From Numida meleagris (Eukaryota; Chordata; Aves; Galliformes; Numididae), in assembly GCF_002078875.1 (NCBI RefSeq), contig NC_034412.1:6891759-6955758 (forward strand): a DNA stretch of 64,000 bases. Reading direction: 5' to 3'. Positions within the stretch are counted from its first letter, which is position 1. The number at the start of each line of letters is the position of its first letter. Shown here one piece after another: positions 1 through 10,489 of the stretch. The notes under the pieces were generated by a model that did not search any database, was not told the DNA's origin, and was given only the letters and a program-made list of their open reading frames with translations. The translations under genes were made by a program, and so were the position numbers.

Positions 1-2631
1 GCAGAATTCTCTGAACTCAGAAATTCTCCACTGAAGCTCATAATGCTTGATGCCTGTTTGAAGCAGGTAAATTCTCAGTCTGGGGAATTATTTTCATTAC
101 CTTGTGAGAGTTGTTAATGTTTTCAATTTTCAGAAGTCTTGGAAGAATTAGCTGAGTTACAGCAGGTCATTAATAAAATATTGGCTTTGTAAACATCTTT
201 TAAAGTAATTAGGCTGAGGAATAATTTCTGCAGATTTTACTTCTGAGACCAAAACACAAGGAATAAGGGAAATAATGACTGGCATTCTAAATCAGATCCT
301 AAATTTGATCACTGTACATTCAGAAGAACTTTTGCCCTCAAGAGTGTGGGATCAGCCTTTACATATCAGCACGCTTTTCAGTGGGATACATAAAACTTGA
401 TGCTTAGGTACTCAATTAGGATTTCACTCAAAAGCAGTGGAAGCTGTGAGTGCTCAGTGCCTTTAAAACCAAGATTATTGTTATTAACGAGTCCAGGTAT
501 TATTGACTTTGGTGCCTAACTTAATCCACTCGAATTTGAACAGTTTTGTAGCTCACCTTCATTTTACATTGACAGGCAATTGCAAATAGTTTTCCTTACG
601 TTAGTAAAGGTCTTACAAAAACTCCTGGGAGCTATTTGGAACGGACCCGTCATGCTTAGGACGTGTCCATGTTTTGGTTAGCAAGTGGTTGGGTGCTGCG
701 CTTGTGTGGCAACTTTGGCAATTTGCGTTCTAATATGGTTTAATAAATGTTACAGTAGATAATTTCCCTGCGAGGTAATTAGCTCTTTATTGTCTTTTGT
801 GTGACTCACTTAAAGGCTCTAATTAAGGATATAGTAAACACGAACAATTTTCTGAATGCTTTCAGCTTTTTTTAGGTGTTTTTTGAAGAAGATTAATGTT
901 TCCTGTTAGAGCAGAAATATATTAAAAACCTTGGCCGATGCGCTCAGCTGAGTTTTTATTTCTTAGCAGACAAGTGTAGTGAATCCGAATGGTATTTTAA
1001 TTCAGCTAAGTTATAAAGTGAATTTGGATAGGATTTGATTACATTTGAGCTATAAATCTATTTTGAAAGAAAGCAAACATGAAAGGACATAAATCATAGC
1101 ATGTTTATATGTTTTGACCTGTTTTTTTTTCTACTGCAAATTTGATTGCGGCCTTTTAATGATGGAGAAAACTTACAAGGTTGCCAGAGACCTCAGTGTT
1201 CCCTTACACTTCCTTTTAAGAAGTGTTGTATGTTCATTGAAACCTTGTGGTGTATTAGCCATAGCAAAGAACTTCTGCTTTCTTAAGGGTATAAATACTT
1301 ATTTGTTGATATCCAATTCATTAACATCTGTCAGACGATGGTTTTTGTGTTACCATAAAACAATGCATGCTTTGATTTTATTATCATAAATAGTAAAGTG
1401 TATACTCCTTCCCTTGATTACATTTCTTGTTAAAACCTGTTTGCTTTCCTATGGCAAGCAGTATTGTGACACGTTATTTATCATTGTTGAGATCAGACAG
1501 CACCAACATGAAAGAGCAACTGCTATCATTCGGGTCAGAGTGCTGAATCAGAGTCCTCACTTAACACATATAATGTACACACTCCTGTGTTTGACACTGA
1601 CTTAAGCTGAATGTTCCTGATGACCACTGGCAGGTTTTAAATGCTGTGCAGTCGCACCAAAGAGAAGGGGCAGCCTACACTTGCCAGAGCAGCAGTTGCT
1701 CTGTAAACAGCCTCAGTACTAACAAACACCACTGGTGCCACTGTACATGATAAAAGCATCTCGTCATTCCTCGCAGTGAGCGCAAACCCAGACTGGGTCC
1801 GAAAGCAAAGAAATAAATTTGGGAGAGCCGTGTAGACCTTTACTCTGCTTTGGCATTTCCTTCTCCTTCAAAATAGCTTTGGCTTTCCAGGGAAGAGCCA
1901 TGTGAAGGAGAGCAGGAGTCAAGGTTAAAGTCATCGTGTCCAAGGCACCCGTGTGTTTTTATCAGGGAGAGGCATTTTCTGCTACGGCACTGTGGATCAA
2001 TAGCAGCGGGAGGCAAGATTTCTGCCTCAAATGTTGAAGTCACTTAGACGTGTGTTTGAAATTCATTCTACAAAGTCATTCCAGGGCTTAGCAAAATCAA
2101 TCCTCATCCCACGTTGGGAGGGAGGAATAGAAATCCGTCACCTTTTAACACAACACATTGTGCAAATCAACAGCTTCGGTGTGACATGAAATCTTAGCAG
2201 ATTTTGCAAAGCAAGTGCTCTGTCTTTTCCCTTATTGTTTGTCCTTCACTTGACATACAGGAAGAGATGCATCAAGAAGATGGCAAGAGCCATGTGTCAC
2301 TTAAAGCATGCCATAGCAGTGTTTACCCTGGAACGCTCCCTCGAATCCGTGTGAACAAGCAGGCGCTATACATCAATAAATACACAACTTCATCTAGTTC
2401 TAAAGTTGAGCGCGCCCCTTTGCCGCCCTCCCCCTCGAGCAGAGCTGCCCCCAGGCGCGCCGTCCCCCTCTGCCCGCCGGCAGTGCCCGCTCGCCTGGCC
2501 CCGGCTCACTTGTTGCACGGTGCCCGGTGCCACCCCCCACCCCCCGCTCACCCCGCGGAAACTTCGCAGGATCGCGTTCCGGCGGAGGCGCTGGCAGAGC
2601 TGCTGCTGTCCGGCTGCGTGCAGCCTCTTAC
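1..2631 (-). other. PEX5L: First coding intron of PEX5L (5' part, continues beyond the window)
   Basis: This stretch lies directly downstream, on the minus strand, of the splice donor that ends the first coding exon. It should therefore be intronic until the next PEX5L exon, which in mammals begins with the codons after MYQGHMQ. I looked on the minus strand for that exon (a short acidic segment containing an SDEDLE-like motif) and did not find it, so the intron is longer than 2.6 kb here. The sequence is AT-rich with no recognisable repeat. A 67-codon minus-strand open frame around 1840-2043 has no recognisable motif or splice context and is taken as chance. GC rises from about 2400, where the CpG island begins. 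Confidence 0.75.
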
Positions 2632-2652
2632 CTGCATGTGGCCCTGGTACAT
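2632..2652 (-). CDS. PEX5L: PEX5L (TRIP8b) first coding exon, encodes the N-terminal seven residues
   Basis: PEX5L (TRIP8b, PEX5-related protein) is a neuronal TPR protein. It binds the C-terminus and cyclic-nucleotide domain of HCN pacemaker channels and controls their surface trafficking and cAMP gating. It is related to the peroxisomal import receptor PEX5. Seen here: read on the minus strand, the ATG at 2652-2650 has an A at -3, opens seven codons (MYQGHMQ), and is followed at 2631 by a consensus donor, CAG|GTAAGAG. The vertebrate protein begins with exactly these residues, and the exon break falls after a complete codon (phase 0). The TPR domains and the rest of the protein are encoded outside the window to the left. 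Alternative N-termini from different first exons are known in mammals, so this is one start among several. The match is short, but identity, phase, donor and CpG island all agree. Confidence 0.85.
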
Positions 2653-2733
2653 TCTGCCGGCTGTGCTGCGGGTGCCCCTCAGGCCGGCGGGTTGGGTGCA
2701 CGCTGGGAGGGGGCACCTCTCCGGTGCGCTCGG
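2653..2733 (-). other. PEX5L: PEX5L 5' untranslated part of exon 1, bounded upstream by an acceptor-like site
   Basis: Minus-strand, GC-rich sequence between the start codon and an acceptor-like signal. On the minus strand the plus-strand A-run at 2740-2757 reads as an uninterrupted T tract ending CTTTCAG at 2734, which is close to an ideal polypyrimidine tract plus AG. Two readings are possible. Transcription may start further upstream in the CpG island and run through this site. Alternatively, an upstream non-coding exon may splice to 2733. Sequence alone cannot decide. The T tract may also be a chance simple repeat. Confidence 0.5.
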
Positions 2734-2941
2734 CTGAAAGAAAAAAAAAAAAAAAAAGCCTAACCCTGGAAGAGCTATTTTTGCAAAAGATTCAGTTTGT
2801 CCTGGAAGCTCCCGTATTGCTCTCGGTAACCCAGCGAGGCGGGCTGCTTCCTTCCCTCCTTCCTCCCCTCCTGCCTCTCTCTCTTCCCCCTCTCTCCCCC
2901 TTCACTGCGGTGCCGCAAGCTGCACCGGAGCTGTTCCTCGC

Positions 2942-2967
2942 GGGGTGCTGGGGGGAGGCGGGCCGGG
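2942..2967 (+). other. G-quadruplex motif in the PEX5L CpG island
   Basis: Four plus-strand G runs (4, 6, 3 and 3 G) at 2942-2945, 2950-2955, 2960-2962 and 2965-2967, with loops of 4, 4 and 2 bases. This meets the canonical G3+N1-7 definition. It lies on the strand opposite to PEX5L, about 290 bases upstream of its start codon. A second, looser cluster (runs at 3207, 3211, 3223 and 3230, one loop of 8) lies on the far side of the gap. Confidence 0.6.
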
Positions 2968-2999
2968 CCGCGGCGGCGGCGGCGGCTGCGGGGCCGCCG
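2968..2999. repeat. Short CGG trinucleotide run abutting the assembly gap
   Basis: A perfect (CGG)5 at 2971-2985 followed by CGG-like sequence up to the first N at 3000. The sequence after the gap (from 3146) is again GCC/CGC-rich, so the repeat tract may continue into the gap. Confidence 0.7.
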
Positions 3000-3145
3000 N
3001 NNNNNNNNNNNNNNNNNNNNNNNNNNNNNNNNNNNNNNNNNNNNNNNNNNNNNNNNNNNNNNNNNNNNNNNNNNNNNNNNNNNNNNNNNNNNNNNNNNNN
3101 NNNNNNNNNNNNNNNNNNNNNNNNNNNNNNNNNNNNNNNNNNNNN
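3000..3145. other. Assembly gap (146 N) inside the CpG island
   Basis: A run of N flanked on both sides by GCC/CGG-rich sequence. This is a typical drop-out of very GC-rich promoter DNA. Open reading frames that run through it are artefacts. Confidence 0.99.
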
Positions 3146-3276
3146 GCCGCAGAGGGAGCGCGCGGCTTCCGGGGGACGAGCGGAGCCCGCTGAGCGGCGC
3201 GGTGCCGGGCGGGGCGATGCGCGGGTCCCGGGGAGCTGCAGCCCCGCTGGGGCCTGCCGGCTTCCGCTGCAGCGAG

Positions 3277-3360
3277 GTATATAAAAAAATGGCAGTAACA
3301 ATAATAATTTTTAAAAATTGAAATTAAATATATGTGTACCCATAAAAACGTAAGCGTGAT
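3277..3360. other. AT-rich wedge within the CpG island, with a TATA-like box and a palindrome
   Basis: Sequence composition switches sharply to AT-rich between two CpG-dense lobes. It opens with TATATAAA at 3278-3285 and contains a perfect 14-base palindrome (AATTTTTAAAAATT) at 3306-3319. The first bases also form GAG|GTATAT, a passable plus-strand splice donor at 3276/3277. Whether this is a core promoter for a plus-strand transcript, a donor, or an old AT-rich insertion cannot be told from sequence. Confidence 0.4.
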
Positions 3361-3900
3361 AGCGCGACCAGAACTCGGAGCATCCCGGACTCAGGGCACG
3401 GCGCACCCTGCCCCTCCCGGCCGCCCCGCGCGGTGCCGCCCCGCTCACCCCTGCCGCTGCCGCTGCGGCGCGGGGAGAGTTGTGTGTCCCGGAGCAGTAC
3501 GGTGACCTTGTAAATTGGCACACCGGGCCTGCGGCGTCGTGCAGCTGCCGCTCTCCTTGCCTTGGATCCAGCTTTTTTTTTTTTCCTCTCCCCCACCTCA
3601 GACCTTAAACTTCCAACATGCTAAAAAGAGCAGCTGCTTCGCTGCAAATTTCTGTCCCACCCTATGTATTCAGTAGCACAGTGAACATCCAGTGCCTGGG
3701 ATTTGCTGGTTGCTATAATTTTTCAGCTCTGAGTACTCTAGTTTTGCTAATAAACTCCCCAGAACTTTTATGTCACTTTGGACTGACCAAAGCAAACCAA
3801 CCCCGAGCATCTTCTGCTACCAGAGCTGGGCAAAGTAGCTTTCTCATTCCTGGAACCATCACATCTATATAGGCACAGATCTCCTTTCAGCAAGCTAAGT

Positions 3901-3955
3901 CTATATATATATATACTTAATATATACTAAACATATATCTATATGTTTTGAAGTG
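3901..3955. repeat. TA-rich simple repeat
   Basis: TATATATATATA followed by degenerate ATATATAC/ATATCTAT units, about 55 bases of nearly pure A and T. Confidence 0.85.
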
Positions 3956-5920
3956 TTCCTGTTTCACTAAAAAAAGGGGATTTGTAAAGTCATCGGTGAT
4001 GGCACCAGCCAAATCTAGCTTTCTTTTTTTTCTTTTGCTCAAACTTATTATTTTATCCTTTAGATAGCCAAAGTGGCAGTTGTCTTACATCCAATGAACG
4101 TGCTGCCAGCTCACCGGGGTTTACATGCAGCCTAAGAGTTTAGCCGTGTATTGATGATAAAAAGAAATACAAAATGAATACTTTTCTACCTAAATCCCTT
4201 AAGCTACTTTGAAAACCTCAATTAAGAGCCAGTGAGCTTGAAATAGATTTTTGGGCATGTCCGTGTGTGTTAAATGTATTTTGCTGTGAAATGCTACTTT
4301 GTAATACAGAAATTGACTGCGCATCAGTGTAAAGATCTGTATCTGTATCACATCTGTAAAGATGTGAATTATCATGGTTTTAATTAAGATATAAAATATA
4401 AAATATGGATTTTACAGAGAGAAGTACCTAGCCACTTTTGTGCTCAGTATAGCAGATAAGTTAGGTATAGATGAAGAAAAGCCACTCCTGTGTAAGCTTG
4501 GAGCCTTGGTGTCTTTGCTGTTTGTTAAACAGAGAGCTGTGAGGCTCCCAAGCTTTTAGTAGTTGTGAATCTGTACTCTTTTTGCTCTAGTTAAGCTAGT
4601 GCACAAGTTTTCTGTGAAGATTACTCCCTCCCTTCCTTCCTTTTTCTTGTGTTTCTGTTAATATTTTTTACCCTCAGGAGGAAGATGAGGTACGTTTGTC
4701 AATGCTGCTATGTGCTGATATCTACTTCTTCTAAGGCTAAGTATGTACATCATGATTTCATATTTTTCCAATGTGGTAGAAGGAACTAAACTTGTAGTAC
4801 AAGAGCTGTTAGTCCAGGAATGATTATTTGTGCCACGTTATTTCTGGGTGAGGGACAAACACTGGTAAAATTTGGCAAGACCTAGTGCTAGATATGTGAT
4901 TTTGCAGTACCGTGTATTTTGAAGTGGGCATTTTTTATTAATTCAGCAGAAGCAGGTGCATCTGTTTCTCAATTTGTTGATACAGTGTCATACTGATACG
5001 GCATTTTGTCAGGATCTGGTGGATCCTGGAAAGCCAGGTGGATCCAGCTTTTACCCTTTTTTTCAGCAGAGGTCTCAGTCACTTGGCACCAGACAGTAAG
5101 AGGAATGGGCTGCGCAGCAGCAGTCAGAGCAGTGGGGAGGCAGGGGGGGATGTGTGCATCACTGCCTGAATGGAAGCGGTTTCTTCTTGAGGAGCTGTTC
5201 TTTAAATATCCTTCAGTGCAAATCACATACACGTTGCACTGTGCTTCCCCAAGTGTAAACTGCTGTTGCTCCAGCTATATTCTCTAGAGGAAGCTTCAGC
5301 AAGATTGTTTTTCTCTCTCCATCTCTTCCTAATCTGGAACTGATGCATAACATTAATTGTTTAGTTATAAATAAAATCTCAAAAATATGACACAGGGTGT
5401 GGGGCAGAAAATATTTGTTTGCAATTCTGATGTGTAATACAAAGGCATGTTCTTTACAGCTTTGTGAATGCCAGCATCCATGCTGTTTATGACTCTGCTC
5501 TACATATAAATGGAAATGTCTGTTTTGTAATAGGGCATGTTTAATTACACAGGGTTTGCTTGCCTAAAATGCTTTAAAAACATTTGTTTCTGTGAAAAGC
5601 ATTTTTTTCCGTTGTATTCCTTTTATAGCAGTCTGTGTGCCTGCATTGAGACTTGAACCGGTGATGTCTGTGTGCTATGAGCTCTCTAAGCTTTGTTGTC
5701 TGTTATGGCAAAAATGGGAAAAACCATGGTGAAAAATATGAAAGTCATAATGTTTGTTAAAGAAGAGTCACCATATGGCTCAACAGACTTTAATTAATAT
5801 TAAACTGCTGGGGGAAAATTTGCAAAAAGTCAAATAAAAATCCTTTATTTTACAAATAAACGCTCAGAATTTATTTTCAAATACTTTTGTGGGGCAATGA
5901 GGGTAATTAGGAAGCCTAAA

Positions 5921-5999
5921 GATGGTAATGGGAGTGTGAGGCATTTACAGACCTGCACAAGGTGTTTTTGGAGGTTCTGGTAGTTACCTCATTACCATC
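5921..5999. repeat. 10-base inverted repeat, 59-base spacer
   Basis: GATGGTAATG at 5921-5930 has its exact reverse complement, CATTACCATC, at 5990-5999. Arms this short can occur by chance, so it is recorded without a function. Confidence 0.35.
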
Positions 6000-7630
6000 A
6001 AGAAGCTGACATTTAACTCCCACTGGGAGGCATTTTGATTTTCGATAGCTGTTGGTATTGCATCCTTTTAGGCCTTACTAATGTTTATTTCATCATAAAT
6101 AGTTTTATCTCATTGCCTCTGAAACTGCATAAGGTGAAGCACATACATAGTCTCCAGGTTAATAACTGTTATCATAGTATTTGTCATTAACAAGCTAATG
6201 TGAATGGCAAAGTGTGTGTTTTCCATGGCAAGATACCAGATAGCAAGGGCAAGTCACAATTTTTGTTAGGGAAGCCATGGAATGATAAAGAGACCTGAAC
6301 GTTCTAAGTTAGGAAAGCAAACGTATACTCAATGTGAAACATCTACTTAAGTGCTCTTCCCCAACAGCGGTTCTTTTCTGAATGTGGGACACAGTTAATC
6401 TGAAGTAGGCTGAGTTTCCATAGCTGTAAGTTGTGTGCAATGAAATGTGCTCAGTGGAAGAGATTTAAATGGAAATGGAAGGTGATTTTCAGTAGCATTG
6501 GAGGCAGCTTTTGCCTGTGATGTGTTGTGTTCCTGCAGCCCCAGAAGCAAAACTGTGAGAGAACTTTGGGGAGCTCAGTCCTCTGCGTACACGGCAGGTT
6601 GTTGTCTCCATTGCTCTGCTGTGCAATGTGAGATTCTCTGAATCGTTTGGTATTTCTCATGTATGGCAACAGACTGTGTTGCCAGCATCCAATGGGAACA
6701 TATGTTTGGTCATAAAGACACAAATTTGCTGCTTTGTTCAATAGGAAATTAATGTTCTGATGCATATACCTTACAGTCTATGAGCTTATGTAACCATGGA
6801 GATAATAAGTAATTTATATACGTGGAAACTCTTTGGGTTCATTGAGACCTAATCTACATATTTTATTTGGAAAGAGATCTTTACAAACATTAATACTAAT
6901 AAATATTTTCATAAATAGCTTTTTTTTTTTTGCTAACTGAAAACAATTGGCCTAATTTTCTGAAAACATGGACCCCCAAAAAACCTAGCTTATTCCTACA
7001 GTCAAGTGAAGTGCAAAAACCATGAAAATTGGGCTCAGTTATTAACGCATTAATAGTCTCAAATCTTATTAGTAACATAGCATTAAAAATTTATAATATT
7101 GTTGGTATGACAGATTCTAATTGCACTGTATTTATACTTTTTCTACTAATTGCAGTAAGGTATGAACAGTACAACCACACATCGATGGAAATGCTAATTA
7201 TTTCTATTTGTGTATTTACACTTTGCTTTTACACGCTAGCATGATTTAGATGTCTTCAGGGAAGGCATGTAAAGGAGGTGTTTGAGGTGCTATAATGAAT
7301 AACAAACTTGAGCAACACATAACCCAAAATTAATTTTAAAAAGCTGAAAGTTTTGTTAATGATGCGTATAAAGCATTTAATTAACAAGACTCAGTGTAGA
7401 AACCACAAGTCACAGTAACAAATAGAATGAGATTGTAGCTAGCCTGAGCAGAATACTAACGGGCCATTCTTCGTGCTGCTGTGCTCACACCACTGCTGTT
7501 CTCCTGTAATCTGTCGGCAAACACCAGTCTGGAGCCTGTCAGCAGCATGAAGAATACCGCATTATTCCAGGTTATGACCGGCAGAATTACTAACTGCTCA
7601 GTCCTTTTTTGAGTGGAATCTCCTGTTGCT

Positions 7631-7990
7631 GTTCCCTGGGTGTCCACGTGACGTCTGTGTGAGCAAGTGCGAGGGAAGTGCCCCACGCTGCACCCCGCGT
7701 GCAGGCATGTGGCGAGGCAAGGCCTACAGCCGCCCTGCCTGCGTATGGGAGGAGCTGGCAAGATCCTGGAACATCCTTGGCACAGACGGGCTCTGCGTTG
7801 GCTTTTCACGTAAGGATGTGCTGAGTTCAGCTATTCCTAGTTCTGCAAGATCTGACCTATTTGAGGGAGGGCCCAAATCATCAGCCTTGAGCGCCCACAT
7901 CCATCATGGCAGGAAATGAGCACCTGGCAGACTGGTGCGGCCTTCACCCTGTAAGTGCAGTCCCTGCTGTTTGTCCGGCCGCCTATTTGG
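7631..7990 (+). promoter_or_regulatory. CpG-dense patch with donor-like sites
   Basis: About 360 bases of clearly raised GC and CpG content compared with the surrounding 4 kb on each side. They contain two plus-strand donor-like sites: CAC|GTAAGG at about 7809, and CCT|GTAAGT at 7950/7951, the latter with the full intronic consensus. Overlapping open frames on both strands lack recognisable domains. It could be a minor promoter or first exon of a non-coding transcript about 5 kb upstream of PEX5L, or a GC-rich relic of no function. Confidence 0.25.
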
Positions 7991-8740
7991 TTTCCTAGCA
8001 GAGGAAATTTTCTTTCTTTGCAGAGAGGTTGTTTTTGGTGTATATGTAACACTATTTTTCACATAGAAATGCCTTATGCATTAAGGGTCTTCTGTCTTTA
8101 TAGACAAGGAAATGAGAGGAAAGTGGAGAGATACACTTTCCAAGATTCTGAGAAAGTTGTGCATTTCAGTGGCCAAATAGCCAATGCTCTTAAATTTTAC
8201 TGAGTTTAGGGTCTGTCATGTTTCTGCTGAAGTAAAGTCAAACTTTTCTTTCACTCCACTGAAAAAGAATGCACAGATAAAGGCCTCATCTCTGTAAGCA
8301 CTGCGGGTGCAAATCAACCCTTCCTTATTATTAAGCAGAAAAATATTATGAAAGATGGAAGCATACCTCTCTACTGGAATTACTATGATTGTAGTGCAGT
8401 GTAAGTGAATTAGGTTGATTATGGGATTCTTAAAGTTTCAGAATGTGAAACCCTACAGCCCCCAGGATAACCAGCTGTAGTGTTTAACTCTCCTACTATG
8501 TGGAAGTTTCTACTACTGACTTCACTTAAATACGTGTTACTGAAATTTATGCCCTTTTCTCTTTTTGTTTTAGCCAAAGTAGATGTGGAGATGTTTTCCT
8601 TGCAGCTGCTTTGTACATGTTGGGAAAAAAAAGTGTATCTTCCTCAACTTCTTTTTCTCTACACTAAGCAATCTCAGTTCTTGTCGTATAGATGGGTTTT
8701 CTTTAGTTGATTAAGCCCTTCCTAACCAGAATTTTGCCAT
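7991..8740. other. Non-coding, nothing recognised
   Basis: Ordinary AT-rich sequence. The open frames here are short and have no recognisable motif. Confidence 0.6.
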
Positions 8741-8749
8741 TTTACTTAC

Positions 8750-9090
8750 TAGCTTGCAACCTATTTTCTCAAAACCACTTATCAAGCCTTTTATGAATTC
8801 TGATCACATCCTTGTCTTTGTTCGCACAAGCTTTTACAGCTATGCATTGCCTGCAAATTTAACAAATATGCTTTCTATTCATTTAACGATCATTAATCAA
8901 AATACCAAATTATGTGTCATTCTACGGAATGCCACTTGGGAAACCTCTCTAGTTTGAATTGAATCATATCATCAGTAACTGTTTTCTGAGTAGAATTATG
9001 CAGCTATCTAACAGTGATTTCATGTAGATCATGGTTTTCTCAGCTGCTTATGACAATATCATAAAGTTCTTATTCAAAATACCTGATCTT
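8750..9090 (-). mobile_element. Ancient L3/CR1-clade LINE relic (reverse-transcriptase part), minus strand
   Basis: Read on the minus strand, this stretch follows the order of landmarks of the old amniote L3/CR1 reverse-transcriptase segment. In plus-strand order it shows a 'CTGCAAATTTAAC' block at about 8850, then a 'CATTAATCAAAATACC' block near 8890, then an 'AATGCCACTTGGGAAACC' block near 8928, and then an 'ATCATAAAGTTCTTATTC' stretch near 9060. These correspond, in antisense, to the 'aagtttgcagatgat', 'atttaatgat', 'ggtccctcaggg' and 'acctcatgatatt' regions of consensus copies. It is heavily diverged, with no open coding frame. The 67-codon plus-strand frame overlapping it is coincidental. 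Confidence 0.6.
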
Positions 9091-10485
9091 TTTAGCCTGT
9101 CTGTAATGCCTATTACCATGTACAGGTAACAATCTGAGCTGCTGCTGACTCATCTTCTTACTATACTTAAGTTGTTTGGTTGGTTAATTATTTTAGCATT
9201 TTTGTTGCTATTAGAGGTAGGCTTTCTGTCTTATTTTTTTTCTTCTTCCCTGCTTTTAATAATAAGCACCATGCTTGTCTCTGTTTTAAAGTTCTCTTTA
9301 ATGTTTCTGAGTTTGCTTCATGCTATGCCCAAAGTATGTGAAGGTGAATTTGATCAGGTGTAGTTATTCTGAAACCAGCTAGCTAATGAGTTACTTTGAA
9401 GCCTGTGTTTTCCTGTCACTGGAGTTATGTCTTGAGACTTTTGATCACAGCTGACCATTTTAGGTAATCTGAATCTAGATTTTAAGGCACCAGTAACATC
9501 TGAACAGTGTGTAAGTCAAGGGGTGCTCCAAACCTATTTTGAAAGCTGCCGAAAAACACAGATATTTACCTACCCTGAGCTCCTGATGCCTGTGGTGGAA
9601 TGAGTATCTGAGTGCAGCATAAATGCGTTAACTTACCTTGAAAGCAGCACGATTATTTAAAGAGAATATTATCTTAAAATCATTGATGAAAATCTAACAT
9701 TAAATGGTTTAATGTTGCAAAAAATGTCTATACGGTGCTGCTACATAAAGCATTCTAGACCTTAAATGGTGGAATGATTTGTGAAGTTTTTCTTCTGAAC
9801 ATTTCTTCATGAGAAAAAAAAAAGCTTATCGGATCTCAGAGTAAAAATTCTTGCTCTTTAATTAGGTGATATCCACTTGTGGTTACTGATAATATAGACA
9901 ACGTATTCTTCTTACTATACTAGCTACTTTTCTCTTTGTTGTGCTCAACAAACCTTAAGAATTTACTGGATTCAGTGAAGCATCCAGTGAAGGAATGACT
10001 CCATGCAGTTCTATGAGGGATTTCCTGCCAGGGAAATATTTATTGTTGTTGCGTAAATTCTGGGTAGCCAGCATAAAATAACGCATGAATACTTTGTATC
10101 ATAGATCTTGTTCAGTAGGAAAGAAATGGTGTTTCTGAGTAGATGGATTTTTTGTTGAAATACGAACATTCTTAACCGCTGCAGAGGTATCGCAACGCAG
10201 AGAAGTCATAAAACTAAAATACTTCTCTCTCATGAATTGTTTTTAAACTACTGATTTCAAAGCATCTTGGGAATAAGTGCTGTTATCCACATTTGGTCCA
10301 GGTGGAGCTAGAGATTGGGAAATAACTTTTAGTTCATCGCTAACTCTGGAGGTTGTTAAACCGCAACTGTACAAGTTATGATGTTTTGTGATCAGCGGTT
10401 CCAGTAGCAGTCATGAGGGAGATTTCAAGGAGCCCTTTAAGAATGTCTGCGGACTGTTAATGTTGTTTTTCATTAATTGCTACAG
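9091..10485. other. Non-coding; possible MIR core near 10268-10320
   Basis: AT-rich sequence without a gene. At 10268-10320 a GTTATCCACATTT block followed by a purine-rich AGATTGGGAAATAAC block resembles the antisense of a MIR SINE core (consensus TTATCCCCATTTTACAG and onward). The match is weak and I do not list it as a separate element. Confidence 0.4.
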
Positions 10486-10489
10486 CACT

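Larger units (their letters stand above)
2405..3560 (-). promoter_or_regulatory. PEX5L: CpG island, presumed PEX5L promoter
   Basis: An abrupt island of GC-rich, CpG-dense sequence in an AT-rich window, containing PEX5L coding exon 1 at its left end. It contains a (CGG)5 run, a G-quadruplex motif, the first assembly gap (3000-3145) and, unusually, an AT-rich wedge of about 85 bases at 3277-3360 that splits it into two GC-rich lobes. On the minus strand, GGG|GTGAGC at 3449/3448 is a possible donor for a further upstream exon. On the plus strand, 3276/3277 (GAG|GTATAT) is a possible donor for a divergent transcript. The exact transcription start cannot be seen and may lie in the gap. Confidence 0.8.
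3561..7630. other. Non-coding upstream flank of PEX5L; no gene seen
   Basis: AT-rich sequence with short, unconvincing open frames only. It contains a TA-rich simple repeat at 3901-3955 and a 10-base inverted repeat at 5921-5999. I see no CR1 copy and no exon with both splice signals. Confidence 0.7.

Noticed and set aside
206..825. Three TAATTA homeodomain cores in the PEX5L intron
   Set aside because: Six-base AT motifs are frequent in AT-rich DNA, and there is no evidence of conservation from the sequence alone.
2595..2620. Possible REST/NRSF (RE1) half-site near PEX5L exon 1
   Set aside because: Only the left half (GCTGTCC) matches and the right half is absent at either usual spacing.
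2204..3301. Large overlapping open frames on both strands of the CpG island (up to 292 codons)
   Set aside because: Stop codons are rare in very GC-rich DNA, several of these frames run through the N gap, and none has a recognisable domain. Only the seven PEX5L codons are supported.
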